Shown here: one piece after another, positions 41,286-50,895 of the stretch
Layout of the letters: each line of letters opens with the position of its first letter
How positions within the stretch are numbered: the stretch's first letter is position 1
From: Sphingomonadales bacterium UBA2369
Lineage (GTDB): Bacteria > Pseudomonadota > Alphaproteobacteria > Sphingomonadales > Sphingomonadaceae
Direction: 5' to 3'
DNA: 64,000 nt
NCBI GenBank assembly: GCA_002344055.1
Contig: DDTH01000019.1
Span: forward strand, 41,186-105,185
Position numbers and translations under genes: made by a program
The notes under the pieces: generated by a model
Seen by the model: the letters and a program-made list of their open reading frames with translations, nothing else
Database searches by the model: none
What the model was told of the DNA's origin: nothing

Positions 41286-42930
41286 TACGTCACCCCGCCT
41301 CGCTTCCGCGGCGACAGGCGGACAGCGCCTGCGCGACCAGCTGAACGATCTGCTTGCGCTAGGCCCGTCGCCCGAAACGGCCGGTCCCGGCGAGCGGATC
41401 GAGGATTGCTCCTGCCCGCGCGGCGGCGGCTGGCGGCCGGGCGCGCGCTGGGCGCTGGGCGCATCGGCGCAGGCGCCCAGGCTGCGCGAAGCCGAAGGCG
41501 CGCTCGTCACTTATGCCCGCACCGGCAATCGCGACCTGCTGACCGCCGCTTGCCGCCGCGCCCGCGCGCTCGGCCTCGCCCCGGGCATGCCGCTGGCCAA
41601 GGCGCGGGTCATGGTGCGCGGGCTCGACGCGCGGCCTGCGGATGGCGAGGGCGATGCCGCCTGGCTGGCCCGGCTCGGCCTGTTTGCCGCCCGCCGCTGG
41701 ACACCGCGTGCCGCAATCTCAGGAGCGGACGGGCTGTGGCTTGATCTGACCGGCGTCGATCATCTGTTCGGCGGCGAGGAGCAGATGTGCCGCCGCATCC
41801 TCGCCTTCGTCCGCCGGCTGGGCTTTACCGCCCGCATCGCCGTCGCCGGCAGCCTTGGCGCGGCCCATGCGCTCGCCCGTTACGGGCACAAGCCCCTGAT
41901 CCACTGCCGCCTGCATGGCGAAGCGGACGCGCTCGCACCGATGCCGCTCGCCGCGCTGCGGCTGGACGCTGACGTGCTGGGCGCCGCGCACCGGCTGGGG
42001 CTGGAACGGATCGGCGACCTCATCGCCAAGCCGCGCGGCCCGCTCCAGCGCCGCTTCGGCGAAACGATCCTGCGCCGCCTCGACCAGGCCTTGGGTCGCG
42101 CGCCCGAACCGTTCGAGCCGATCGTGCCGGAAGACCCACCGGCGACCCTGCTTGGCTTCCTCGAGCCGATCGCCACCGCCGAAGCGATCGGCGAGGCGGC
42201 GGGCGAGGCGGTGCGGCGGCTGGTGCCGCTGTTGCGCGAACAGGGGCTCGGCGTTCGCCGCCTGATCCTGACCTGCGAACGCGTGGACAGGGACAGGCAG
42301 GAGATCGAGATCGGCCTCGCCCGCGCCACTCGCGATGGCGCGCATCTGCACGCATTGCTCTGCGCCAGGATCGAGACGATCGAGCCCGGTTTCGGCATCG
42401 AGCGCCTTCACCTCCTCGCCGCCCGCATCGAGCCCTTGCCGCCGCAGCCGATCGAGGGCGAACTGGCGGGTGAGCGGCCTGCCTCCGACCTCGCCATGCT
42501 GGTGGATCAACTGACCGTCCGGCTCGGCGAACGGCGCGTGCACCGCCTGAGTGCGCTGGAAAGCGACCTGCCCGAACGCAGCGTCCATGCGGTCGGGCCA
42601 TTGGCGGATGTGGCGCACTGGCCCGACTGGCCGCGTCCCGTCCGCCTGCTTCATCCGCCCGAACCGGTCGATCACGTGATCGCCCCGCTTCCTGACGGCG
42701 CCCCCGCGCGCTTCAGCTGGCGCGGCCGGTCTCATCGCGTCCGCGCCGCCGACGGACCGGAGCGCGTGTTCGGCGAATGGTGGCGCCGCCGCGGCGAGCA
42801 GGCCGCGATCCGCGATTACTTCCAGGTCGAGGACGAAGCCGGCGCCCGCTTCTGGCTGTTCCGCAAGGGCGATGGCGAGGACGAGGCCACCGGCGACCTC
42901 AGCTGGTGGCTGCAGGGGGTGTTCGCATGA
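41206..42930 (+). CDS. imuB: Y-family polymerase-like protein ImuB
   Basis: 574 residues. The Y-family fold is recognisable (ACRRARALGLAPGMPLAKARVM, FGGEEQMCRRILAFVRRLGFTARIAVAGSLGAAHALAR), but the catalytic acidic residues are missing: the SxDE site reads SGADGLWLDLTG and the N-terminal metal Asp is absent. This is normal for ImuB, which bridges the beta clamp and DnaE2 rather than polymerising. A run of about 60 Arg/Gly/Pro-rich residues (30-85) is inserted near the N-terminus. Confidence 0.94.
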   Translation: MPRLASLYLPQLPIERIVRRERGSRPDTSPRLASAATGGQRLRDQLNDLLALGPSPETAGPGERIEDCSCPRGGGWRPGARWALGASAQAPRLREAEGALVTYARTGNRDLLTAACRRARALGLAPGMPLAKARVMVRGLDARPADGEGDAAWLARLGLFAARRWTPRAAISGADGLWLDLTGVDHLFGGEEQMCRRILAFVRRLGFTARIAVAGSLGAAHALARYGHKPLIHCRLHGEADALAPMPLAALRLDADVLGAAHRLGLERIGDLIAKPRGPLQRRFGETILRRLDQALGRAPEPFEPIVPEDPPATLLGFLEPIATAEAIGEAAGEAVRRLVPLLREQGLGVRRLILTCERVDRDRQEIEIGLARATRDGAHLHALLCARIETIEPGFGIERLHLLAARIEPLPPQPIEGELAGERPASDLAMLVDQLTVRLGERRVHRLSALESDLPERSVHAVGPLADVAHWPDWPRPVRLLHPPEPVDHVIAPLPDGAPARFSWRGRSHRVRAADGPERVFGEWWRRRGEQAAIRDYFQVEDEAGARFWLFRKGDGEDEATGDLSWWLQGVFA

Positions 42931-43469
42931 GGACGGCCCAATGCCATCGCTTCTTCTTTGCCCTCCTGCCGCCACGCCGGGCGGCGTGTGAGATAGAGCG
43001 GCTGTCTTTCGCGCTCGGCGGAGGCCGGCGCGTGCTCAGCCGTCATCTCCACATGACCCTGGCGATCACGGGAGACTTCGGGACGAGGCCGGCCGGCCTG
43101 GCGGAGCGGATGATGCGCATGCCAGCCGACATGCTGCTCGCATCTTTCGCGCTGGAGCTGGATCGGCTTTCGAGCAGCGGTCGCTCGCTGGCGCTTTGCC
43201 CGACCGCACCGCCCGACCGGCTGCGGCTCTTGCAGGCGCAATTGGAGCGCGCCCTTCGACGCTCCTGCCTTCTGCGCCCGGAATGGACATTCAGCCCCCA
43301 TTTGACACTCCTCTATCGCCACGATGACTATTTCTTCCGTCCGGTCGCCCCGATCGGCTGGCAGGCCGATGAACTGGCGCTCGTCCACAGCCATGTCGGC
43401 CTGACCCGCCACGATGTGCTGAAAAGCTGGCCGCTCTCCTCGGGCGACAAGAGCGCCCTCGCCGCATGA
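42927..43469 (+). CDS. 2H phosphoesterase (2'-5' RNA ligase/ThpR-like) inside the SOS operon
   Basis: 180 residues with both HxT/S motifs of the 2H superfamily: H42-M-T44 (HLHMTLAI) and H125-L-T127 (SPHLTLLYR), 83 residues apart. Known members open 2',3'-cyclic phosphates or join 2'-5' RNA ends. The start overlaps the imuB stop as ATGA and its stop overlaps the dnaE2 start as ATGA, so it is translated from the LexA-controlled message. A role in DNA damage is an inference from this context alone. Confidence 0.88.
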   Translation: MRTAQCHRFFFALLPPRRAACEIERLSFALGGGRRVLSRHLHMTLAITGDFGTRPAGLAERMMRMPADMLLASFALELDRLSSSGRSLALCPTAPPDRLRLLQAQLERALRRSCLLRPEWTFSPHLTLLYRHDDYFFRPVAPIGWQADELALVHSHVGLTRHDVLKSWPLSSGDKSALAA

Positions 43470-46400
43470 CCTACGTCGAGCTGCAGGTCGCGACTCATTT
43501 CAGCTTCCTTCGCGGTGTTTCCAGCGCGGGGGAGCTGTTCGTGGCGGCCGCATTGCTCGGCTATCCGGCGCTGGGGATTGCGGACCGCAACAGTGTCGGC
43601 GGGCTGGTCAAGGCGCTGCGGGCCTCGCGCGAGATCGAACAGGATGAGGAGCGCTTCGCAGGAAGGAAAGTCCGTCTGATCGCGGGCTGCCGGCTCGATC
43701 TGATGGACGGCAGCGCCTTGCTGGTCTGGCCCGAGGACCTTGCCGCCTGGTCGCGGCTGACCCGGCTGCTCAGCACCGGCAAGAGCCGGGTCGATCGCAG
43801 GAAGGGCGAGAAAGGCCAATGCTTCCTCCATTGGGAGGATGTCGAGCATTGGTCCCAGGGACTGGTCGCCGCCTTGCTCCCCGACGAAGCCGGCCGAGTC
43901 ACCGAAATCGCACTCGCGCAGATGGCGGACATGTTCGGCGACCGTGCCCATCTCGCCCTGACGCACCGGCGACGGCCAGGCGAAATGAAGCGGCTGAAGG
44001 CACTGGATGCGCTCGCCCGCCGCTTCGGCGTTCGCTCTTTGGCCACCGGCGACGTCCTCTACGACAGCCCCGACAAGCGCATGCTCCAGGACGTCGTCAC
44101 CGCGATCCGCGAACATTGCACCATCGACGAACTCGGCTTCCGCCGCGAGCGTTTCGCCGACCGCCATTTGAAGTCTCCGGAAGAGATGGAGCGCCGCTTC
44201 AGGCACTTCCCGGATGCAGTTCGGGCGACGGCGGATATCGCCGAGCGCTGCACTTTCTCTCTACGTGAGCTCGCCTATCAATATCCCGACGAGATCGTCA
44301 TGACGAGCCGCTCTCCGCAGAAGGCGCTGGAGCGGATGACCTGGATGGCGCTCAATGAGAAATTCGGCGGCCAACCGCCGAAGCGCTACCGCAAGCTGCT
44401 CACGCACGAATTGCGGCTGGTACACCGCTGGCGTTACGCCCCCTATTTCCTCACCGTCCATTCGATCGTCGGCTTCGCGAAAAGTCAGGACATCCTCTGC
44501 CAGGGGCGTGGCTCGGCGGCCAATTCGATAATCTGCTACATCCTGGGCATCACCTCGATCGACCCGATCATCCACACCTTGCTGTTCGAGCGCTTCCTGT
44601 CCGACGACCGGGACGAACCGCCCGACATCGACGTCGATTTCGAACATGACCGGCGCGAAGAGGTGATCCAGTGGATTTACGAAACCTACGGCCACGAACA
44701 TGCCGCGCTCACCGCCGTGGTCAGCTGCTACCGCACGCGCGGCGCGGTGCGCGAGGTCGGCAAGGCGCTCGGGCTCAGCGAAGATGTGACCGGCACCTTG
44801 TCCGGGCAGGTCTGGGGCTGGTCGAATGAAGGCGTCGCGGAACGGCATATCGAAGAACTCGGCCTCGACAAGAACGATCCTCGCCTGGCGCTGACGCTGG
44901 ACCTGGCCCGCCAGCTGATCGGCACCCCGCGCCATCTCTCGCAGCATCCGGGCGGCTTCGTGCTCACCCGTGACCGGCTCGATACTCTCGTACCGATCGA
45001 ACCTGCGACGATGGTCGATCGGCAAGTGATCGAATGGGAAAAGGACGATCTCGAGGAATTGAAGATCATGAAGGTCGACGTGCTCGGCGTCGGCATGCTG
45101 GGCTGCATGCGCCGGGCCTTCGATCTGCTGGCCGAGCATAAGGGCCAGCGTCTTACGCTCGCATCCTCGGAAATGCAGGAGGACGACCCCAAGGTTTACG
45201 ACATGATCTGCGAGGCGGACACGATTGGCGTTTTCCAGATCGAGAGTCGGGCGCAGATGTCGATGCTCCCGAGGCTCAGGCCCCGCGTCTTCTACGACAT
45301 CGTCATCCAAGTCGCGATCGTCCGCCCGGGACCGATCCAGGGCAATATGGTCCACCCCTATTTGAAGCGGCGCGAGGGGGAGAAGCCGAAATATCCCAGC
45401 CCCGAACTCGAAGGCGTGTTGAAGAAGACGCTCGGTGTGCCGCTCTTCCAGGAGCAGGCGATGAAGGTGGCGATTGTCGGCGCCGGCTTTTCGCCGGCCA
45501 AGGCCGATGCGCTGCGCCGCTCGATGGCGACCTTCAAGTCCACGGGCGGGGTCAGCCATTTTCGCGACGACATGATCAACGGGATGCTGAAGAAGGGGTA
45601 TGATCGCGACTTCGCCGAACGGACGTTCCGGCAGATCGAAGGCTTCGGCAGCTACGGCTTCCCCGAAAGCCACGCCGCAAGCTTCGCCAAGATCGCCTAC
45701 GCTTCCTGCTGGATGAAATATTATCATCCCGACATCTTCTGCGCCGCTTTGCTCAACGCCCAGCCGATGGGCTTCTACGCGCCCGCCCAGTTGGTCCGCG
45801 ATGCACAGGAACATGGCGTCGAGGTCCGTCCGGTCTGCGTGAATGCCAGCCGGTGGGATTGCACACTGGAGGGCGAGGGTGGGGGGCGGCTGCCGCTGCG
45901 GCTCGGCCTCCGGCAGGTGAAGGGCCTGTCCAACGATCATGGCGCGCTGATCGCGGCGACGGCGATGGAGGGTCCGTTCGGGTCGGTCGAGGATGTCTGG
46001 CGGCGGTCCGGCGTGCCGGCCTCAGCCCTGGAGAAACTGGCCGATGCGGATGCCTTCCAGGCGCTCGGGCTCGACCGGCGGCAGGCGCTCTGGAAAATTC
46101 GCGGGCTGGGCAGCGGGCGGCCTTTGCCCTTGTTCGACCATGCCGATGCCCGCACCTTCGAGCCCGAGGTCGCGCTGACGCCGCTGACCGCGGGGCGTGA
46201 GGTGGTGGAGGATTATCGCATGGTGCAGCTGTCGCTGCGCGATCATCCGCTGACCTTCCTGCGCGAGACGCTCGCACGTCGGGGCATCATGCCCTGCGGC
46301 GCGTTGAAGCATGTGAAGGACGGGGCGCGGGCGTCGGTCGCGGGACTCATCCTGGTCCGCCAGCGGCCGGGCAAGGGCAATGTCCTCTTCGTCACGCTCG

Positions 46401-46738
46401 AGGACGAGACCGGCATCGCCAATGCGCTCGCCTGGCAGCGTGTATTCGAAGCGAACCGGCGGATCGTCATGGGGGCGTCGATGATCGCGGTGCACGGCGT
46501 GGTGCAGAAGGAGGGGAAGGTCATCCACCTGGTGACCGCAGGGATGGAGGATCTCACCGGTCTGCTCGCCACGGTGGGCGAGCGCGACTTTCCACATCGC
46601 ACCGGGCCCGGCGATGGCGCGCGGAACGGCGGCTACGACCCCCGGGAGCGCAAGTCACGCGACATCGATCCGCAGCCCTTCCTGCGCACACGCCCGGACG
46701 CGCCGGCAATCCGGGTCAAATCACGCGACTTTCATTGA
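43466..46738 (+). CDS. dnaE2: error-prone DNA polymerase DnaE2 (ImuC)
   Basis: 1090 residues, typical of DnaE2. The PHP domain is at the N-terminus (ATHFSFLRGVSSAGEL), the polymerase catalytic Asp residues are D387 and D389 in PDIDVDFEHDRREE, and the palm/finger sequence GRGSAANSIICYILGIT, the helix-hairpin-helix region (GFGSYGFPESHAASF) and an OB fold (VAGLILVRQRPGKGN) follow. It replicates past lesions with ImuA/ImuB. Last gene of the operon; the next gene is convergent 11 bases away. Confidence 0.97.
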   Translation: MTYVELQVATHFSFLRGVSSAGELFVAAALLGYPALGIADRNSVGGLVKALRASREIEQDEERFAGRKVRLIAGCRLDLMDGSALLVWPEDLAAWSRLTRLLSTGKSRVDRRKGEKGQCFLHWEDVEHWSQGLVAALLPDEAGRVTEIALAQMADMFGDRAHLALTHRRRPGEMKRLKALDALARRFGVRSLATGDVLYDSPDKRMLQDVVTAIREHCTIDELGFRRERFADRHLKSPEEMERRFRHFPDAVRATADIAERCTFSLRELAYQYPDEIVMTSRSPQKALERMTWMALNEKFGGQPPKRYRKLLTHELRLVHRWRYAPYFLTVHSIVGFAKSQDILCQGRGSAANSIICYILGITSIDPIIHTLLFERFLSDDRDEPPDIDVDFEHDRREEVIQWIYETYGHEHAALTAVVSCYRTRGAVREVGKALGLSEDVTGTLSGQVWGWSNEGVAERHIEELGLDKNDPRLALTLDLARQLIGTPRHLSQHPGGFVLTRDRLDTLVPIEPATMVDRQVIEWEKDDLEELKIMKVDVLGVGMLGCMRRAFDLLAEHKGQRLTLASSEMQEDDPKVYDMICEADTIGVFQIESRAQMSMLPRLRPRVFYDIVIQVAIVRPGPIQGNMVHPYLKRREGEKPKYPSPELEGVLKKTLGVPLFQEQAMKVAIVGAGFSPAKADALRRSMATFKSTGGVSHFRDDMINGMLKKGYDRDFAERTFRQIEGFGSYGFPESHAASFAKIAYASCWMKYYHPDIFCAALLNAQPMGFYAPAQLVRDAQEHGVEVRPVCVNASRWDCTLEGEGGGRLPLRLGLRQVKGLSNDHGALIAATAMEGPFGSVEDVWRRSGVPASALEKLADADAFQALGLDRRQALWKIRGLGSGRPLPLFDHADARTFEPEVALTPLTAGREVVEDYRMVQLSLRDHPLTFLRETLARRGIMPCGALKHVKDGARASVAGLILVRQRPGKGNVLFVTLEDETGIANALAWQRVFEANRRIVMGASMIAVHGVVQKEGKVIHLVTAGMEDLTGLLATVGERDFPHRTGPGDGARNGGYDPRERKSRDIDPQPFLRTRPDAPAIRVKSRDFH

Positions 46739-46749
46739 AAGCGGACAGC

Positions 46750-47127
46750 TCAGCCCGGCGCCGGACCCTTTTGCTGCCACAGCTCGATCTTGATGCCGTC
46801 CGGGTCCAGGATCCAGGCGAAATTGCCATAATCCTCGTCCTGTCGCCCGAGGATGGCGATGCCCTTTCTCTCCAGTTCGGCAATCATCCCGTCCAGATCA
46901 TCGACGCGCAAATTGATCATGAAGCCCGCCGTCGACGGCTCCATATAATCGGTGCTCTGCTTGAACGGGCTGAGCAGGCTGTAGGCCTCCCCGCCAGGCT
47001 CGGCGCTCCACGGAAACATCGCGCCCCATTCGCCGCCGATGCCGAGATTGTCCTTGTACCAGGCGCTGGTCGCGGCCGGATCGGGCACCTTGTAGAAAAT
47101 CCCGCCGAGTCCCGTCACTTTCGCCAT
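46750..47127 (-). CDS. VOC-family (glyoxalase-like) protein
   Basis: 125 residues with the paired beta-alpha-beta-beta-beta modules of the VOC fold: GGIFYKVPDPAATSAWYKDNLGI and FAWILDPDGIKIELWQ with the terminal Glu metal ligand. Small single-subunit VOC proteins are dioxygenases, isomerases or resistance proteins; nothing fixes the substrate. Its ATG shares one base with the stop of the upstream cyclase gene (TGATG). Confidence 0.88.
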   Translation of the reverse strand: MAKVTGLGGIFYKVPDPAATSAWYKDNLGIGGEWGAMFPWSAEPGGEAYSLLSPFKQSTDYMEPSTAGFMINLRVDDLDGMIAELERKGIAILGRQDEDYGNFAWILDPDGIKIELWQQKGPAPG

Positions 47128-48395
47128 CAGCCGTCTCCTTGCGCCTCCGCCCCGCCACCCAGCTTCGCGGCATAGGCAGTTGCATCGCCAATCCCCTTCA
47201 GCACCACCGCCTGCGGTTCGTAATCCTGAATGCCGCGCGTCTGGAAATAGGTCGATTCCGACACAGCGATGCCGTTTAGCGGCGCCACGCCCTGTAGCCG
47301 CGCGGCGATGTTCAAAGTGTCGCCCCAATAATCGTAAGCCAGCCGGTTGGTGCCGATCACACCGCCCACCGCCGGCCCGGTATGGATGCCGATGCGCACC
47401 TGCAGGGACAGGCCGTGCTCGCGCTCGATCGCCTGCAACTCGCCGATCAGGTCGCGGGCGAAGCGCACCGCCGCCTGGCTGTCCCCCGCGCAGGACGCCA
47501 TCCCTCCGGCCACCGCCAGATAGGCGTCGCCGATCGTCTTGACTTTCTCCAGCCCGTGCCGCTCGGCGCAGCCATCGGCGGCCGAGAAGAAACGGTTCAG
47601 CACCTGCACCAGATGGCCGGGCGACAGCCGCCGGGCCAGATTCGAGAAATCGGCCAGGTCGACGAACACGACAGTGAGGTCGGAAAAGGAATCGGCCACC
47701 GCCTGCCCCGTGCGCAGCCGCGCCGCGACCTCCTGCGGCAGCACATTATAGAGCAGTTCCTCGGTCTTGGCCCGTTCCGCCTCCAGCGCCTTGCTGGCCG
47801 CGAACACCTTCCGCGCGCGCCTTTCAATGTCCCAGTTGAAGTAGAGGGCGAAGACGAAGAAGGTGGTGAAATTGGTCAGCGTATACATGCGCGTGATGTC
47901 GGGCACGCCGGGCAGGGTCATCAGCCAGAGCGCGAACAGGCCGAGCACCGTCACCGCCCAGGCCACGAAGAGATGGAAGGTCGCGGCGAAGGCGACACTC
48001 GCGAACACGACCAGGATCGCCATCTGGATCGCGGCCATGGCGTGCGGCGGGATGCCGGTAACCGGCGCCAGATCGGCCAGCACCATCGCCAGCCATTTGA
48101 ATGCGGCCGCCAGCCCGATGAAGATAGGCAGGTCGAGCCAGGACTGCTCCAGATAGAGGCGCGTGCGGGTGAACAGGAACAGGCCCGCCATCAGCACGAT
48201 CAGCAGCCCCGCCGCCTGGGAATAGGCGATCACGCCCTCGGGCGGGAAATGGTGGGGATTGAGGAAGATGTAGCTGAGCAGGGTGGCGACCGCGATGGCG
48301 ATCAGGGCGCGGATGGCAAAGCCGCGCTCGGCCCGCTCGGCCCGCACGAAGGCGCGCTCCGTCTCGGCGTCGGGAAAGCGATCAAGGATCTTCAT
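47127..48395 (-). CDS. membrane class III adenylate cyclase
   Basis: 422 residues: six transmembrane helices (about 28-195), a helical signalling segment (RRARKVFAASKALEAERAKTEELLYNVLP) and a catalytic domain from about 230. The metal aspartates are in VVFVDLADFSNLA, the adenine-specifying residues are Lys in EKVKTIGDAYLA and Asp in YWGDTLNIAARLQ, and the transition-state Asn/Arg are in the latter. It makes cAMP; a homodimer is expected. Coupled with the downstream VOC gene. Confidence 0.93.
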   Translation of the reverse strand: MKILDRFPDAETERAFVRAERAERGFAIRALIAIAVATLLSYIFLNPHHFPPEGVIAYSQAAGLLIVLMAGLFLFTRTRLYLEQSWLDLPIFIGLAAAFKWLAMVLADLAPVTGIPPHAMAAIQMAILVVFASVAFAATFHLFVAWAVTVLGLFALWLMTLPGVPDITRMYTLTNFTTFFVFALYFNWDIERRARKVFAASKALEAERAKTEELLYNVLPQEVAARLRTGQAVADSFSDLTVVFVDLADFSNLARRLSPGHLVQVLNRFFSAADGCAERHGLEKVKTIGDAYLAVAGGMASCAGDSQAAVRFARDLIGELQAIEREHGLSLQVRIGIHTGPAVGGVIGTNRLAYDYWGDTLNIAARLQGVAPLNGIAVSESTYFQTRGIQDYEPQAVVLKGIGDATAYAAKLGGGAEAQGDG

Positions 48396-48423
48396 CGGCG
48401 CTCTCCCCGGGAGGCCGGCGGAT

Positions 48424-48855
48424 TCAGGCAGTCTGGATGTAGCTCAGCATGGCTTCGGCCTCCGCCTCGATCTTGTCGAGCCGGTGCTTCACCAGATCGC
48501 CGATCGACACGATCCCGACCAGATTCCCGCCCTCGACCACCGGCAAATGGCGGATGCGGCGGCTGGTCATCAGCGACAGGGCCGACAGCACCGTCCGCGC
48601 CGGCTCCACCGTGATCGCCGGGGCGGTCATGATCTTCTCGACCGGCCAGTCGAGCACCGCCGCGCCGTCGCGGTTCAGGCAGATGATGACGTCGCGTTCG
48701 GACATGATCCCGGCGACATTGCCGCCGTCCATCACCGGCGTCGCGCCGATCTTTCGCTCGGCCAGCATCGCGATCACTTCGCGCACCGGCCGGTCGCGCT
48801 CCACCGTCACGGGCGCGCTGCCCGCTCTCGTTTCCAGGATCGCGGCGATGGTCAT
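48424..48855 (-). CDS. two-CBS-domain protein
   Basis: 143 residues from ATG 48855, preceded by GGAGAAGG. Two CBS modules, 14-70 (VTVERDRPVREVIAMLAERKIGATPVM) and 78-135 (ITVEPARTVLSALSLMTSRRIRHLPVV), form one Bateman module that binds adenine nucleotides. No attached enzyme domain. It sits upstream of the adenylate cyclase, 28 bases apart, and may be co-transcribed. Confidence 0.92.
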   Translation of the reverse strand: MTIAAILETRAGSAPVTVERDRPVREVIAMLAERKIGATPVMDGGNVAGIMSERDVIICLNRDGAAVLDWPVEKIMTAPAITVEPARTVLSALSLMTSRRIRHLPVVEGGNLVGIVSIGDLVKHRLDKIEAEAEAMLSYIQTA

Positions 48856-48930
48856 GGCCTTCTCCTTATCTCGCCGAAGCTTAGGACTGGGCGCTTGATC
48901 GTTCAAGGACGCGCGTTCAAAGCGCCGGGC

Positions 48931-49332
48931 ATGACCGACCACACCCCCAACACAACGCCCGAAAAGGGCGAGGCGATCCTGCGCGTCGTCCCCCGTCCCG
49001 GCGACATCAATGCCAACGGCCATATTTTCGGCGGCTGGGTGCTGAGCCAGATGGACATCGCCGCCGGCATCGTCGCCTCTCGCGAGGCGGAGGGATCGGT
49101 CGCCACTGTTGCTATCCAGGCGATGGAGTTCATCCAGCCGATCCTGCTGCACGACGTGATCTCGGTCTATGCCTGGGTCGAGCGGATCGGACGCACCTCG
49201 ATAGCGATCCGCATCGAGGTGGTCGCCAGCCGCGACCGCGGGCGGAGCGAAGTGAAGGTAACGGAAGCGCTCTTCACCTTCGTCGCGCTGGACGAAAATC
49301 ACCGGCCTCGGCCGGTCAAGCGCGCCGCCTAA
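48931..49332 (+). CDS. acyl-CoA thioesterase (hotdog fold)
   Basis: 133 residues of the YciA type. The hotdog helix NANGHIFGGWVLSQMDIAAGI carries the catalytic Asp, and VATVAIQAMEFIQPILLHDVI and EVKVTEALFTFVALDE complete the fold. It hydrolyses short to medium acyl-CoAs. ATG 48931 is chosen because the frame upstream lies antisense to the CBS gene. Confidence 0.93.
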   Translation: MTDHTPNTTPEKGEAILRVVPRPGDINANGHIFGGWVLSQMDIAAGIVASREAEGSVATVAIQAMEFIQPILLHDVISVYAWVERIGRTSIAIRIEVVASRDRGRSEVKVTEALFTFVALDENHRPRPVKRAA

Positions 49333-50888
49333 CGAGGGCGCGGGTTGCGCTGCAGCCGGTAGCGCAGGGTGCGGCTGCCGTTCGCCGGCACCTCGACCGC
49401 CCATAGCCGCATGCCGTCGCGCTCCGGCAGGCTTGCGCGCGTCAGCCGCATATCGTCGGGCACGGCCAGTTCGGCCTCGAACCGGATCGGGTGCGGGCGA
49501 TCGCTTGTGACCGTCAGATCGAACTCTTCCCAGTCTCTCCCGCTCGCCACGGCTTCGATCATCGTGGTCACACCGGGCGCGGCGCCGATGTCGATCTCCA
49601 CATCTTCGCCGACGGCATGGTCGGCCAGACTGCCCTGGCCGATCAGAAACGGCCGGTCACGATAGGCGACGAAGGCGGCGACGGTGCCGGACGGCAGCGG
49701 CAGGCCGAGATTCTCCTGCTCGCGATTGCGGGTGACAATGAAACGGTTGGCGGGCCGGTCCGGCACGTCCGTGTCGTCGGCCTCGTCCCGGTAGCGATAG
49801 ACGGTGTCGACCGGCACGTTCTCGCGCACCAGCAGGGCAACCTGCTTTTGCGAATTTGCGGCAATCGTCACCGGCTCGGGGATGCGATAGAGTTTCAGAT
49901 CGCCAAGATCCTCCTGGGCCGCAACCTGCGCCATGCCGCCAACGCGGCTGGCGGTGACGATTATCGACCCTTCGTCGGACTCAACCTGCGGCAACTCGTT
50001 GATGACGTCGTCAACCCTGACCGCGCCGGACAGCGTGAATTCCTCGCCCTGGACGACATCGACAATATCGCTGGTCGTCGCGCCGGGCCAACAGCGCAGC
50101 TCGAGTGGCCCGCCCTCGGATGGCGGAACTTCAGCGCGCTCGTAATTGGGCCTGCCCGCCACGGCCTGTGTATCGGCATTGGGGAAGCCGGTCTCATCCG
50201 TGCTGGCGAGCGCCAGCCAGGCGAACAGGCGCATGCTGCGGCCGTCGTCCGACAATTCGGCGAGATAGGTCGCCTCCCAGTCGAACCCGGTCGCGAGATA
50301 GGAGAGAGTGACGTCCGCCTCGACCGGCGCCGCCGTCCGGACCCGCACCGCCAGCGTCGGCTTGGCCGAAAGCTCGGCCGGAACCTCGTCGTAAGCGATC
50401 GTCTCGGGCAGGCCGGTGCAGCGCAGCGCCTCGATCCCGTCGGCGCTCTCCAGCACGACGGCGCCGCCGGCGCCGCTGCGGACCACAGCTTCCTGCTCGC
50501 GCACCACGCCGGTCGCCAGCGAGGTGCGGCGCAGATGAACGCGGCGCCCGAGCGAACGGTCGAGCAGGGTGCCGGGCGACAGCAGATAGGCGTCGCGGTT
50601 GCGCTCGACCACGCCGTTCGGGAAACCGGTCACGATCGCCGATTGCGGCACGATGCCGCCCGCCACGCCCTCGAAACGGACAACGCTCTCACCGGCGGGC
50701 AACCGCACACGCCGCCTTTCGCTGATCAGGGCGAAGCCGTCCAGCCAGCCGAGGTCCATCGCCTCCTCACCGCGATCGGGGTCGCGATAGACCGTCACCT
50801 CGATCCGGTCCGGCGCGGCCGATACCAATGGTTGCGCGCTGGCCGTGCCGGTGAGGCTCAAAGCGATCAGGACCAGAGCCGCGCGCAT
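49329..50888 (-). CDS. exported DUF4139-like protein, paralogue 3
   Basis: 519 residues with a signal peptide (LVLIALSLTGTASAQ). The N-terminal third carries RIEVTVYRDPDRG and FEGVAGGIVPQSAIVTGFP, and the C-terminal half shows DUF4139-type strands (WEATYLAEL, QVALLVRENVPVDTVYRYR, WAVEVPANGSRTLRYRLQ). It is clearly homologous to the next gene upstream, with about the same length and domain order. Function unknown; a surface or periplasmic adhesion/assembly role has been suggested for the family. It ends the three-gene tandem. Confidence 0.82.
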   Translation of the reverse strand: MRAALVLIALSLTGTASAQPLVSAAPDRIEVTVYRDPDRGEEAMDLGWLDGFALISERRRVRLPAGESVVRFEGVAGGIVPQSAIVTGFPNGVVERNRDAYLLSPGTLLDRSLGRRVHLRRTSLATGVVREQEAVVRSGAGGAVVLESADGIEALRCTGLPETIAYDEVPAELSAKPTLAVRVRTAAPVEADVTLSYLATGFDWEATYLAELSDDGRSMRLFAWLALASTDETGFPNADTQAVAGRPNYERAEVPPSEGGPLELRCWPGATTSDIVDVVQGEEFTLSGAVRVDDVINELPQVESDEGSIIVTASRVGGMAQVAAQEDLGDLKLYRIPEPVTIAANSQKQVALLVRENVPVDTVYRYRDEADDTDVPDRPANRFIVTRNREQENLGLPLPSGTVAAFVAYRDRPFLIGQGSLADHAVGEDVEIDIGAAPGVTTMIEAVASGRDWEEFDLTVTSDRPHPIRFEAELAVPDDMRLTRASLPERDGMRLWAVEVPANGSRTLRYRLQRNPRPR

Positions 50889-50895
50889 GGCGCGG

